The position numbers and the translations under genes are program-made. From contig OY744466.1 of the NCBI GenBank assembly GCA_963556145.1, forward strand, positions 4,340,001-4,404,000: a DNA stretch of 64,000 nt, given 5' to 3'. How positions within the stretch are numbered: the first letter of the stretch is position 1; every line of letters begins with the position of its first letter. This DNA is from Hygrocybe punicea. Lineage: Eukaryota > Basidiomycota > Agaricomycetes > Agaricales > Hygrophoraceae. Below the pieces are notes generated by a model. It was not told the origin of the DNA. It made no database searches and saw only the letters and a list, made by a program, of their open reading frames with translations. This document shows, in pieces, positions 34,986-46,770 of the stretch.

Positions 34986-35253
34986 GATATGGATTGTGAT
35001 TCGCTCTATTGGATTTCTGGTGAATGTACTCAAAAATTTTGCTACCTACCTAGCAATGAGGAGCAGATGCAAAGCACGAAATAAGTGAATACAGTCATAG
35101 CATAATGACAACTCGGTCGCTTGCAACCGCCTTTAACACGTTAAAGTCGTCGAGAAATCGATTTCACATCCCACGCCGCAACCACCATCTCTGCCTGGAA
35201 CTTTCAGTTCGACGTTTGAAGCAATCAAGCCAACAACAACATGTACTTAAAAA

Positions 35254-35597
35254 ATGTCTGGCAGTTCATCCTACGACTTTTTGGCGCAGGACGAGGCGCT
35301 CCGGGGTGGCCGCCCCTTTGTATTCTCTCTCTTCACATCTCAATCGCCACTCTACTTTATTGCTACAGGCCTCTCGTTGGAATGTCTCGTGACTGGCATA
35401 ATTGCAACATGCAACCGCTTGTGCGTTCACTAATCACTCATACAAACTAATCTAGGTACTCTTTTCATATGTGGGTGGTCACCCTCATCTACGGTCTTAC
35501 CTTGGTATACGTGACGCTTGGGCTTGGGCATCTGCCGCCGTTCCAAATATGGCCCAAGATCATAGTAAGTGATATATCATCCCATGTGCAACAATAG
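35254..35597 (+). CDS. Possible small two-segment membrane protein
   Basis: Two exons (35254-35420, 35456-35597; 35-nt intron with CTAAT branch) give a 102-aa frame. Two hydrophobic stretches are visible, around SPLYFIATGLSLECLVTGII and MWVVTLIYGLTLVYVTLGLG. No family is recognised. The intron is shorter than others here and the second exon reads through a good donor site at 35572, so the model may be wrong or the gene longer. Confidence 0.3.
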
Positions 35598-35599
35598 TT

Positions 35600-36270
35600 T
35601 GCCTGAATTGCGCTTCCGCATGCATTCATTTTCTTTGGATTCCTTGTCGCTGGTGAAGAAATAGAGAGTACGTCAAATTCATTTGTTCTTATGAGTGACT
35701 TGTGAATGACACCGGTAATCCCTTTCCAGACCCTTTTGGTGAGCCCAGATCTGTGAAAGCAACAAGATGACCGTCAATTGACTTTGCTGCCAAGGTTACG
35801 ACGAGATTGACCTCGTGAGGTTACTGACGGGGTTACGTCAGAACATGGACCATTATTGCCACAACATAATCCATAAATACACTTGCTTTGGCCACGGTTC
35901 ATTCTCTGTTTTTCAAAACTGACCCTGTCTTCGATTTAGGTCAGGAACTTCGCGCCAAGACAGCGACACCTGCTCCGCATCCATCTCCATGGGGGTTCAG
36001 CCCTGACAACGACCTGGTCTTTTCCAAGCGTGGGGATCACAAGGATCGGGTTAAGCCTATGCAATGTGTCCCACGAGGCCCGTCGCAGATCCATGCGGCT
36101 TTAGCGTTCTGAGGCCTGAAGCTTGCTGACCGCAACTCCATTCTTTTTTCGTGGGTCGTGTCGAAAAGTATCGGATTCTATTTAATTATAGCCGTTAGTC
36201 TTTGCTTTTAAATAGTTGGGACTGGATTTTTCTTCGCTTGCTAATAGAATGTAGGCCATGAAATATTTAC
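35600..36270. repeat. Segment shared with 44340-44460 and 46300-46770
   Basis: Blocks around GTCGCTGGTGAAGAAATAGA (35656), TTTAGGTCAGGAACTTC (35936) and GTTCTGAGGCCTGAAGC (36107) recur in the same orientation but split at the second locus. No convincing coding frame. Part of the rearranged segmental duplication. Confidence 0.7.
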
Positions 36271-36659
36271 CGCTTGGCTAGTGTATCACCATTATTTCCA
36301 GTAGACCGAAATTTTTAGTAAATTGCTGGAAATGGTTTCATTTACCAACGGCCACTATTACTAGATGTCATGTTGTAAAGCCGAAGCCCGGGAATGGCCA
36401 AAACAAAGGCCAAGACGACGGAGACGAGGACAACGAGGGTACTGACTATGGCGGCGACGAGGACAGCTGCGTCGACGGAGCTCTCCAAGGTGCGCAAAAA
36501 CATTGCGTCCCTCTCCCGTTTACACCTCACAAACACACATCAGAACGGTGATCACATCGATGGCCACAGCAGATGCACAAACACCACCATCGCTCCTTTT
36601 TTGCCTCACAAATACACGCCACCATATCAATTGACGGACGTACAGTTTCGTGAGGGATG

Positions 36660-36970
36660 AGGAGGAGGTGAGCGGAGCCTGGTATATTGTGTGGTCAAGG
36701 TTCTATAAGACTTATGCTTATCATAGTGGCCTGTCCACCATATAGGCCAAGGTTCTACAAGGTTGTAAAAAAAAAGGCACTGCAAAGGAATAATTAAATA
36801 TTTATCAGAATGGCTGATATATTGTATGGCCAAGCTTCTATAAGACAGTGAAAAAAATGGTATTTCACAGGAATAATTAGATGCTCATCAGAATGGCTTA
36901 TATTGTATGGCCGAGCTTCTATAAGACCATGTAAAAATGGTATTTCACAGGAATATTTAGATGTTTATCA
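36660..36970. repeat. About 80-bp tandem repeat, three to four units
   Basis: Units share GGAATAATTA, TCAGAATGGCT, TATTGTATGGCC and AAAATGGTATTTCACA; spacing of the GGAAT landmark is 83 then 80 bases. The same satellite occurs at 47720-48130. Confidence 0.8.
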
Positions 36971-37379
36971 TCCTACTCTACCTGGGCTGCCTCTCAACTA
37001 AGTAGACAAACCGGGCAAGACCCCTGGTCTCCAGGTGCGTCTCCATCCCCTCCCACTCGTCGTTTGCTGACCAAGGCCTGCGTATCCCCGGCTTCCCATT
37101 TCCACCTGGCGCACAGCCGGTGCCGTGTCCATTGACCGGCGTAGGATGTCGTCAGGTCGAACAGTGGTTGGTGGGGTGGGCGGTGTTTGCCCAGGGCATA
37201 ACCCATACCTGCAACTTTGGGTGCGGGTGGAGGGTGTCTTTACTAACAATACATTATTCTTATGGTGCGCAACTGACAGTCCACCATGTATTCAAGTTGA
37301 TTTAAAAGCGACCTTTTCAAACAAACTTTTGTATGCAGGCGTACAGGTATATATTTCAACCAAGTCAACGCTGACCACA

Positions 37380-37909
37380 CTTGACCCTCAACCGTCACAT
37401 TCCACCGCTCGCTCACCACCAACACCTTCCTTTGCTCTGTCTTTATGACTATGAATTCGTTACCATTGCTTTGGCGCTGACGACTCCTGTCGCCAAGCTT
37501 TGATGCAGTAGGACCATTACACACTGTCCTCTCGCGATATTCGGCTGAGATAGAAGCCGCTAAAGTAAAAAAGCTTTGCTACATGTAAGCGATCATTTCC
37601 TGAATCAATCTGCGGACTCACAGCAGTTTTCAGGGAGGGATATCATCGAGGCCACCAACGCCACACGATCCGTGGCTACTCGTTCGGGGACTGGATGAGT
37701 TTGACGGTCCATTTAGTGGACAACGAGGGTTCTGGTACCCCAGCAGATCATGATGAGGTATATGTGTATCGGGCGAGAGATGTACGAAAATGGAGGCGGC
37801 TAAAAAATCCTGGCCTGCGACACCAATTCCGGGAGGAATGTTTTGAGAAGGTCAGTCTCTCATGTTTCAATTATCATTATGCTAAACTTTGTTGTAGGTC
37901 AACTGCTAA
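37380..37909 (+). pseudogene. Unknown protein, copy with internal TGA
   Basis: Comparing this locus with 45135-45653 exposes a coding frame. It reads LTTNTF, NSLPLLWR, a stop at 37478-37480, then SFDAVGPLHTVLS and EIEAAKVKKLCY. A 43-nt intron (about 37589-37631) follows, then FREGYHRGHQRHTIRGYSF, DWMSLTVHLVDNEG and KNPGLRHQFREECFEK. A 47-nt intron (37851-37897) precedes VNC and stop. In the other copy the TGA is CGA, while here an 11-base stretch lost there is present. Substitutions are conservative and one indel is six bases, so this was a real gene. No family recognised. Confidence 0.5.
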
Positions 37910-38911
37910 ATATTTTTCTTTACTGGCATTCATGTACACCGTAGATATTCCGGAACTCAAGCACTGGACGCGATAACGAATGGCAATTGATATTGCCGCT
38001 TGCTGCTATGTTTTATCTATCACACAATTCCCCCCTGTTGCTGACGGGTTGCTTACAGGACCTAGCACTTTCCTACTGCTCACGGGATGCTGCAGCCTCA
38101 GGAACGACCACACTCGCGACTTCCAGCAAGAATAATGACTTATTGCTTCAAAGGTATGTTTCGGTCCTTGCATGACCTGAGCTAAATATGGCTTCCAGAG
38201 TGCCATATCTATCTGTAGATATTCCTAGTGTCAAGAGAAAGAGATAAAATCACTGGGTCTCCGTTCAAGACAAGTCTGTAACGGCGCAAAGCACTCGCAT
38301 CTCATTTATTTACGAGATTTTATCAGTGCATGTTATGGCACATTTCGCAGCGTACGCGGCTAGGTTTCCATCCTGCACGGAGCGCTCTTCGTCCCACGCG
38401 AGCTGGCGATGGCCTCAATGACACAGACGAATGTATGTCCAGCGACGGCGGTGGCTTGATAACGGAAGTGACAGCGACAACGACGATATTGAGCATTGAC
38501 AGCTGATGGTAGGGATGACAGGGACCACGAGCAGCAAGGACTATGGCAGCAGCATTCTTGCCCAACATTGAGAAATGGTATATTCAAGGCGTGCAGTACA
38601 TAGTTTTGTTAGAAGCCACAACAAAATTACTATAACTCTAGATGTATCCACAGTGATGGAACCACTGTATCACTGGCAAGGAGTATACTAAGTGCCATGG
38701 TAAGACAAGTAAAAAGACGCATAAGTTTCTGTTCAGTAAAAGTAACAGTCCTGAGATTTTGACTTGCATCTGCGGTAGTTCACAAGCAATGTTATATATT
38801 GTACATGAGAACTAAATTGGGTGCATAGTGTCCTGGAACAGACGGAAACAAAAATGTTACGTCTCAGGAAAAATAACGAAGTAATACAGGGCTTTGGGGG
38901 TGACGCCATGA
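37910..38911. other. Intergenic
   Basis: The first 400 bases continue the block shared with the second locus (GGGTCTCCGTTCAAGACAAG at both). The rest is AT-rich with no gene recognised. Confidence 0.4.
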
Positions 38912-40901
38912 TCAAGTCAGGTATCTGCAAATCCTGTTCAAGAAATCAGAGAAGAAAGGAAACTTAGTAGTAGTTGATGCAACGCGAGAGTCATTCTGCT
39001 GCCACAATTCAGACTGAGTAGCAGAGTACAACTTCTGTATGACAACATTCAACTTTGCGCCGAAGTGGGTTATCATGGAGTCGATGATGGGAGCCGGGAG
39101 ATACGGGGGCAGATTACATGCGATAACCTCCCGATGTGAATCCTGCCCATGGAACTGCAGGGGCTCTGGGATACCTAAAAGGGACAACAAGTGAAAACAT
39201 GCAGCACAGCACCTGTCGGAAACCGCGAAGATGGGGTTCAAATTCTACATGATAAGAAATCAGAAGGATGCTATGGTATATTGAGAATAGAGATGTCCTA
39301 CAGTAAAGCTGTCCATGTCGTGAGCTTCAAGTGAATTGGAGCGGTGGATAAGGCTGGCCAGGAAGGCTTCACAGTGGGGCATTCCATGGAAGTTCTTGCC
39401 CAACAACATGTCGCCCTTTAGCTGCTTCCCAAAGCTTATGTTCCTCGATATCACTTTCTCAATTGCCAAAATCGCATCCTGCAGACCGCAACTTGAGGAG
39501 CCACTAGGACTGGAGGAAGACAAGACTTCTGCAACAACCTCCCGCCAGGAGCATAAAGCCACTTCTGCATGCTGAATGGTAAGAATTTTGAGAGATACAC
39601 CACGAAACTGAGAGGCAATGCCAATGAGGTTATTCGTGGCCTCAAAATAAACGACCCGCGACCGCAACCAATTGGCGTAAGCATCGCCGACGAGTTCCGA
39701 ATCCAGCACTTCCTCACCCTCTTCCGCATCTATCCAACCATCAAGCCGCCGAGCACGAGGGTCCACAGGTTGGATCCTAGAAATATGTTCCACGAGAATA
39801 GAGGAATAAGCGAAGTCCTGGAGCATAAGAGCACACGTGGTGAAACAATGGACAGCGGCTTCGAAATCCTCCATCTTCTTGTCCGACAAAGGTGTACTTG
39901 TGAACTTATCAAGTGCTAGAAGAGAACGATCATAGCACCGGAGGAGATGGCATAGTAATCGGTGGACTTCTTCGCAAGTGTTCATGGTGTAAATGGGGGG
40001 AAGGTCTGAATCGGTTGTGTAGTCGACCGCCAACTTCATCAGGTTCGGGATCCCAAGTTTAGAAAGTTTTAGGAAGTATTCATTGAGAGGCTGCGAAAGT
40101 GATTCGAGAAAGTCGGCGTCTCGCCTACCCGAAGAGGTCGTTATCGACTGTGGAACTGGAAAAGGACGACGACCGGCTTTGGCCCGGGATGGTGGGACAT
40201 CAAGGAGACATTTGTAGAACGGCTTGGAACAATCTTCGTGCTGCCACATCCATAGCATTTTCTGGTAGTCCTTCGCAGCCACATATGTGAAGATACCGAG
40301 GGTATCTCCACTATTCTGATCCGCTGCGGTGAGGAGTTTAATGACCGCAGCTGCATGGGATTGAAATGATTGGGATGTCCTGGTAGAAAGCATGAGAAAA
40401 TCGAGAAATTGAGAAGCTGGGTTCTTACCAAGTCTCTCTCACATATGGCAATGGGTCGCTTGGGTCGATGCTGCTTGCATCTGGATGAGAAATAGAAATT
40501 TTATCGCCGCTGTAACCCAAGGCACTCGAGGAATCATTTCGAGTGCATGAATCACTGACTATGGGCGTAAAGCCCTGATCTTGTCCATGACTGCATACAA
40601 CAAGCTCCATAGTGGGAGAATCCGGTGTTGAAGGCTCCTTCAAGTTCAAGGTCACAGCTGTGAATCCGTGGTGCCTGACCAGAAGGGTGGCCAGCGCCGC
40701 CAGCGAGTGACGCTCATCTTGGTTCTGCACTGTGACTGGGCACTGGCCCGGGAGTGAGGCCGTCAATGACGCCTTCCCCATGGATAAGCCAATATCAAAC
40801 GAAGGATCTTGCAGCGTCTCCAACATGGCTGTGATACTTCGGAATGTTATCATCTTGTCAGAAAGGTTATCGTCACGGTGATCATTAATGGGATCAGTCA
40901 T
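38912..40901 (-). CDS. OTT_1508-like deaminase-fold protein, intact
   Basis: Predicted zinc-dependent deaminase of the nucleotide/nucleic-acid deaminase superfamily, OTT_1508-like clade, which is expanded in agaricomycetes. Exons 40429-40901, 39302-40379, 38912-39244; introns 49 and 57 nt; 627 aa. The large N-terminal region (YVRETW, DTLGIFTYVAAKDY, LGIPNLMKLAVDYTTD) is conserved with the broken copy. The catalytic block is C-terminal: HCE at residues 493-495 (HGMPHCEAFLASL) and C-x2-C at 530 and 533 (DRCCAACFHLL), joined by the last intron. Both halves of the metal site are thus intact. Substrate (base, nucleotide or nucleic acid) cannot be told from sequence. Start chosen as the ATG before TDPINDHRDD, since upstream sequence in the open frame looks non-coding. 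Confidence 0.72.
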
Positions 40902-41380
40902 TTTGGTATGGTTCCGAGTCCAACTGACTTCGGAACTGCAGTGCCAGCCGACTCGGATTAGGACTCGGACTCGGAGGTGGAACTTCAAGTTGGGCCTGCC
41001 GGTGAGCCTGAGCGTGGCAGTGCGGCGGTACTGCTGGTACTAGTAGTGTTTGCGCCGTCATGACTCAATTAATTGATCATAAATACCTTTAATTGTAGAA
41101 CCCTGCAACTGAACTTCACTGCCAGTGCTGGTGGCAAGTTCTGCCAGCAGTGAATGCCGGTGTGCGCCGCGCCATGAGACTATTCTTCGGCTTAGGTAAG
41201 GGAGGGTGCCGTCGCCTAGTATCATTTGACTTGTTGTAGGTGCACATGACGCCTTCTAACTGCCAGCCCTAAACATGCCTGGCAATAAATATGTGAACTG
41301 AAGCTTGAAGTCATGTTTTTTCGCCACCCATCCGAACGTTACATGCACACGTGTACTTCAATTAGTTTTATAGCCCTTTG
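40902..41380. other. Intergenic between divergent deaminase and transposase copy
   Basis: GC-rich, repetitive start (CGGATTAGGACTCGGACTCG), then AT-rich. Includes the inverted copy of about 29270-29355. No gene. Confidence 0.4.
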
Positions 41381-41489
41381 CCTACTCACATCGTTGTATT
41401 AATCATATGCGCCGTAGAATTAGTTGCCAAGTTTGTTTCCTTAAAGAAATGATTATAACTTGGGCCACCTGCGAGCTTGACTCACTCGA

Positions 41490-42640
41490 ACTGCCAACAC
41501 TAGTATTGTATGCCCTTAGGAACATGAATCACAAGCGCACATGCCAATCGTCGAAAAAGCGCCTTTCTGTGCTCTGGAGAAAGCAAAACAGTTCTGGAAA
41601 GGTCCCAGAAGGCGTCGACTTCTTTCGTCGTCTTTGGAGACTGATGAGGTGCCCCTGGCGGGTTTGGCACCGCAGGCAGCAGACCCAGTGGTTGCAATGG
41701 AGGTTCGTTATTTTGAGGACGATGAAAGATAACGGCTCATTAAATATTGTCCGTAGATTGGTATTATCCCGGACAATGAAACCAAGCTGATGACCCCCTG
41801 ATGGAACGTGCGCCATGGACCCGAAGACTCAATCGCCGACCCCCTCACGGTCCAGAGATCCATTGCCGCAACCGCCACCACTTTTACCACCTGCCACCCC
41901 TCATCGATTCCATCGAGAATGGCTTCAAGTTCGTCGTTGGGCTCGAGCTCAGGAGCGGTACGCTGTAAGCGGCAATGAGCTGTGGTTTGGATACGGATAG
42001 AATATTTGCGGAGCGGAAGTGGAAGGGGATTGAGATGGGATAACTCGTTGTACTCCTCTGGATCGTGCGAACAATTCTGCAGCGTGGTAGAGCCGTGATA
42101 GCCCAAATATGTTGCGTACCGTCCTGAACACTTGGCACAGTCGAGGCGAGTGGTATTGGAATGGCGGCGTCCAGAAATCTCAGTCTAGCTTTAATGGTCA
42201 GAGATCGTGACTTTGAGCCCGCTGCCGTTTGAGATACCAAATGGAGCGAGATCAACAATATTCTAGCCAGTGGCGAGGATGAAGAATGGTTGGATGAGGA
42301 TGCTGGATGGAAGCGTACACCTGTGACCATTCCGTATCAGCTTCGCCGTGGCGTCTCCCCAGATCCCGACGCCGGTGCTCGAAGCTACATGATTGACGAC
42401 TTCTATCACGGCAGTCTGGTGTCGGTCATTCGTAAACGCTTTCAGATTCGACGGGAAATCATCGGTATCTTCATTATGAGCCATTCGAACTAAATTGGCA
42501 GCCGGGTGAAGTTCCTCGCCCTATGCGTATTCAGAGGGTTGGTTATAAACAGGCTAAGCATAATATTATTATGACAACAAATGTCCTGATCTAGAATACC
42601 GTTTCTTGTAGATTGGGACGCTTTGGCTTCGTATCTCTGG
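41490..42640 (+). pseudogene. Rearranged, deleted Plavaka-type transposase copy
   Basis: Matches 30745-32790 but with losses. The finger region is truncated (NHKRTCQSSKKRL then frameshift), about 177 bases at 41967-42143 are inverted in place, and CGA of the intact copy (31518-31520) is TGA at 42230-42232. WLDEDAGWKRTPVT and DDFYHGSLVSVI are still readable. After about 42530 it jumps to sequence matching the 32670-32790 intron and exon, so most of the transposase core is deleted. Confidence 0.85.
41967..42143. other. In-place micro-inversion within transposase copy
   Basis: Flanks read forward like the intact gene (AGGAGCGGTACGC on the left, GGCGACTGGTATTGG equivalent on the right), but the interval matches only as reverse complement (TCGACTGTGCCAAGTGTTCA in the intact gene near 31230). 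Confidence 0.85.
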
Positions 42641-42737
42641 AATCGGTTTTATTTGGGCGTTGGCACGACATACCCTTTCTCACGGTAAACTCAAACATAT
42701 CCAACAGGCCGTTCAAGTTCTCGCTTTCTCCCACACC

Positions 42738-43650
42738 ATGTCAGACCTTCATGCAATGTTTAGGACGCTCACCACCCTCCTCGGGCATCTCCAACAACGA
42801 TCCTCCGCTGCTACGTCTTCAACCGCCGCTGCTACGTATTCATCGTCAAAGTACCAACTCAAGCCAATCGTTCAGGTGACCGAGAGCCGCCAGCAACTTC
42901 AAGATGGAGAACGGGAACAACTACGATGCGGGACCGCACTAGCAACACTGCTAGTCCGAATGAATGAAGTTGTCGCCATAGCTTCAACCGCCGACCTTTC
43001 TGTTCGCGAGCCTGAGGGTAGGACTTTTACCACCACTACCCCAACATTCTTCGCAACGGTGAACCCCAGGGTGGTGAAGTTAAGGTCAGATCCAACCGAT
43101 GCCCAGACATTCAAAGGGAAAAGTCCCTGTTTTATTCATCCAGAGCCAACTGGCATCGACCCGCGCGACCCTCTGCCCTACGTGAGAGAGACTTGGTAAG
43201 TAGCAGTGTCTCGATATCTCAATTTCTCATGATTTGTATTAGGACATCGCAAACATTTCAATCCCACGCAGCCTCCGTGATCGACCTACTAAATGGAGTG
43301 GATCAGAATAACGCAGACACCCTTGGTATCTTCACGTATGTCGCTGCGAAGTCCTATGAAAAGATGCTCTCGAGGTGGGAGAACCCAGAATATTCTGGCC
43401 CATTCTTCAAATGCCTTCTTGATATCTCACCATCCCGGGCCAGAGCCGAGGGTGCCGGTGGTCGTCTTTTTCCAGATCCACAGTCGATAAATACCTCTTC
43501 GGGGAAGCGCGACGCAGACTTCCTCAAATCGCTTTCGCAGCCTCTCAATGAACACTTCCTGAAACTTTCTAAACTCGGGATCCCGAACCTGATGAAGTTG
43601 GCGGTCGAATATACGACCGATTCAGACCTTCCCCCCATTTACACTATGAA
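42738..43650 (+). pseudogene. Truncated OTT_1508-like deaminase copy without catalytic domain
   Basis: Exons 42738-43195 and 43243 to about 43650, with the same intron position as the intact gene (47 nt here). Residues follow the intact protein closely (DPLPYVRETW, DTLGIFTYVAAKSYEKM, SSGKRDADFLKSLSQPLNEH, KLGIPNLMKLAVEYTTDS) until YTMNI, then similarity stops abruptly. The HCE and CxxC motifs are absent. The N-terminal 130 residues are more diverged and Ser/Thr-rich. It could still make a protein of about 300 aa, but not a deaminase. Confidence 0.75.
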
Positions 43651-44339
43651 CATTCGTACGAAGCACAGGGAGACTAAAAGACTCATTCGGTGATCTCTCC
43701 TCTCCCACACTCACATAGCTAACCTACTCCAACGCAGTACGCCTCCTCCCTTCACCCTCCGCTCACCCACGCTGGGACACCTCCCCGCCACACCTACGCA
43801 TGAGCAATCTCGACCCCCTCAACTTAGTCTCACACCCGGCAATCGACCCTCAACCCACACAACTTCTCACCCTCGAGTTCTCATTCGGATCCCCCTCTTC
43901 CGCTTCTCCTCCCTGTGACAGCCCCCCTCCGTGCATGTCCGCTCAGGCAGCCGGGCACTTAGCTGGTCTAGACCACCCGTTTATCCACCACACCAGTCTC
44001 AGACAATGGGCCCCCTCGTACGTCAGGTCAGGCGATTAAAACAGCATGGATATGCTGGAGCCACGGGGGACTTACTCCGTCGTGGCTGCACTCGCAAACC
44101 AGAGGCACAGGTTCCGGGAAGGTTCCCATTTCGTATATACTTCGCCCTTGTATGTAAGAGGGACAATAATATGACTCAAAAAAAAAGCATTCATGATGAT
44201 ATTGACCTCAACGAATCCACGCACACTATTTGTCCGACAGTTATCATGGATGATTAAGTCAGAAATCAAATCAATTTTCAACATTTCCCGCCAGTTAAAG
44301 TAAGTATGTTAAATATGCTTCACATCATACCGTGAAACA
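43651..44339. other. Intergenic after truncation point
   Basis: Pyrimidine-rich then AT-rich. No gene recognised. Confidence 0.35.
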
Positions 44340-45134
44340 TCAACGACAATTTCACCAAGATTGCGCTTCCGCAGGCAATCATTTTTTTGTCGCTGGTGAA
44401 GAAATAGAGAGTACGTCGAATTCATTTTTTCTTATGAGCGACTTGTGAATGACAGCGGTAATCCCTCCCCGCCGCCTCGACTTTCGGGCAAGGACGCCCT
44501 CACGAGTCGGATATCACCCATCGATTCCTCCCTCCCAACCCCGCTCTCATCTATAAGAAGCCACTACCGAGTATGTCATCAGCATTCCGTTCTAAAACCC
44601 AGCCACTCGGCGATGAGTGATGCATGAGCGCATGTCCTGAAACAAGTAGCCATGTGGTCAGGACCACTGAGGAGGATTTCGATAGCAAGGGCATGGGTGT
44701 AGGAGGACGTATCTTGGGCGATGGAGGGAAGAAGTGCTTGAGGGAAAGTGCGTGTGAAGTGCGAGGTGGGGATCGAGAGAGGGAGGGAACCGGAGATGAC
44801 TTCCACCAGCCCCAGGCGTGCTGGTTGAAAGTGAAGGTGAAAATTGGAGATTAAATGGTTATTGGACGACTTACCTGAGCTGCCCCGCTGATAGATTTTA
44901 TTCTGGTCAGGTCTGTTTCCTCATCTCAGCATAGCTGTCTCGGTGATCCTTTCCCAAAAGACCCTTAGTGATGGACTCCAGTCGGCTCATATCTCATCGG
45001 CACCAAGCGACTGTTTCCAAGCACAAATGACGTGCAGAGTGTACAAGTTGGTGTGAACGATGCAACTTTTTTGGTACTGTGTTTTGTACGCAGGCACAAA
45101 CGATGCACAGGTATATTCAACCAAGTCAACACTG

Positions 45135-45653
45135 ACCACACTTGACCCTCAACCGTCACATCCCACCGCTCGCTCACCACCAACACCTTCCCTCGCTCAG
45201 TTTTTACAACTGTGAACTCGTTACCATCGCTCTGGCGCCGACGACAACTGTTGCCAACCTTCGATGCAGTAAGACCATTGCTCACGGTCCTCGGCCCAGA
45301 TAAAAGCGGCTGAAGTAAAAAATCTTTGTTACGTGTAAGCGATCATTTCCTGAATCCATCCGCGGACTTACAGCAGTTTTCAGGGAGGGATATCATCGCG
45401 GCCACCGACACCACACGATCCGTGGCTACTCGTTCCTGGACTGGATGAGTTTGACGGTCCATTTAGCGGACCAGAAGGGTTTTAGTAACCCAGCCGACGA
45501 AATATTTATCTATGGGGCGAGGGAAGTCGAGAAGTGGAGTGAGCTAAAAAAACCTGGCCTACGACATCGATTCTGGGAGGAATGTTTTGCGAAGGTCAGT
45601 CTCTCATGTTTCAATTATCATCATGCTAAACTTCGTTGTAGGTCAACCGCTAA
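45135..45653 (+). pseudogene. Unknown protein, second copy with small deletion
   Basis: Paralogue of 37380-37909. It has CGA at 45239-45241 where the other copy has TGA, and reads NSLPSLWRRRQLLPTFDAVR. It then loses about 11 bases near 45289, breaking the frame before AQIKAAEVKNLCY. The following exon reads FREGYHRGHRHHTIRGYSF, DWMSLTVHLADQKG and LKKPGLRHRFWEECFAK, with the same 47-nt last intron (45595-45641). Family not recognised. Confidence 0.5.
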
Positions 45654-45903
45654 TTTTTTTCTTTACTGGCATTCATGTACACCGTAGATATTCCGGAACT
45701 CAAGCACTGGATGCGATAATGAATGGCAATTGATATTCCCGCTCAGAGATAAAATCATTGGGTCTCCGTTCAAGACAAGTTCGTAACGGCGCAAAGCGCT
45801 CGCATCTCAGTACGAGCAATCAAGAAAGTAAACTATCTGGTAAGGAAATATAAGACACTCTGCAGAGCGAGTAAAATGACAGCGACAAAGGAGTTGCCAG
45901 ACA

Positions 45904-46179
45904 TTGTGGAAATTGTCACTGACGACGGCGAATATGTTCTCTTCTGGTCAAACCACCTTGGCGTACCGCCTGCTCTATCGTGGTGCTCTCTCTCTCCCAG
46001 ACTCCAATCTCCTCCTGGACAGTCTCACCTTTTCAGCCCCAAGCGCTGGCCTCAATCTCCTCCAGAACCCACTCGCCCTCGCCCTTGAGAGTATGCGCGG
46101 CCAACCTTGTCTGTCTTTTGTACGCGTCGAGAAGATGCAGGATCTCTGGATGGATTTCAGTGGGGACGTTCACATGTAA
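45904..46179 (+). pseudogene. Unassigned reading frame
   Basis: A 91-aa frame with protein-like composition (TTLAYRLLYRGALSLPDSNL, SMRGQPCLSFVRVEKMQDLW) and no clear ATG; another frame starts with ATG at 45876 (MTATKELPDIVEIVTDDGEY) and would need a frameshift or intron to join. No family recognised. Confidence 0.25.
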
Positions 46180-46770
46180 GCCCGCCCTCGTTGTCTTCTT
46201 CCCCGTCATCTTCAAGTTGTGTGTTCTTCATCTTTGTAGTCCGAGTCGTCGTTGTGGTCGAAGTTACTTATTACAACTTGAAGTACTTTATTTAGCTTTG
46301 GCCACGGACTGACGCTGTCTTTGATTTAGGTCAGGAACTTCAAGCCAGGACAGCGACACTTGCGGTTGTGCGGTGCAACCACGACCTTACCGCACAGCTA
46401 ACAGAGCGGAAAGAACGGCTCAGCTAGTTGATCCAATTTATCAACGATAATGCTGTGTTAACCAAGGTTCCGATTATTTTGTTCGAATTCATTATGCTCT
46501 GCTGATCGTTTGGGCCGTAGATCTCGCCAAGGAGTAGGCAACTGACGCAGATGCAATGGGTCCCATGAGGCCCGTCGCAGATCCAAGCGGCTTTAGCGTT
46601 CTGAGGCCTGAAGCTTGCTGACCGCAACTCCATTATTTTTGAGTGGGTCATGTCGAAAAGTATCGGATTCTATTTAATTATAGCTGTTAGTCTTTGCTTT
46701 CAAATAGTTGGGACTGGGTTTTTCTTCGCTTGCTAATAGAACGTAGGCCATGAAATATTTTCATCGGTGA

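Larger units (their letters stand above)
44340..46770. repeat. Second, rearranged copy of segment 35600-38300
   Basis: Contains, in order, a short match to 35600-35730 (44350-44460), an inverted fragment of the 28465 repeat (44476-44610), the unknown-gene block (about 45080-45790) and a match to 35930-36270 (46300-46770). Order differs from the first locus. Confidence 0.75.

Noticed and set aside
35105..35392. 95-aa plus-strand ORF MTTRSLATAF...
   Set aside because: Basic, low-information sequence overlapping a better two-exon frame; no support from the paralogous locus.
36342..36536. Minus-strand 64-aa ORF with a hydrophobic stretch
   Set aside because: Shadow of a GAC/ACG-rich low-complexity run on the plus strand; no homologous frame at the second locus.
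37243..37524. Minus-strand ORF conserved at both 37.4 kb and 45.1 kb
   Set aside because: The plus strand shows conserved intron positions, a six-base indel and conservative changes over a longer span, so the minus ORF is a shadow.
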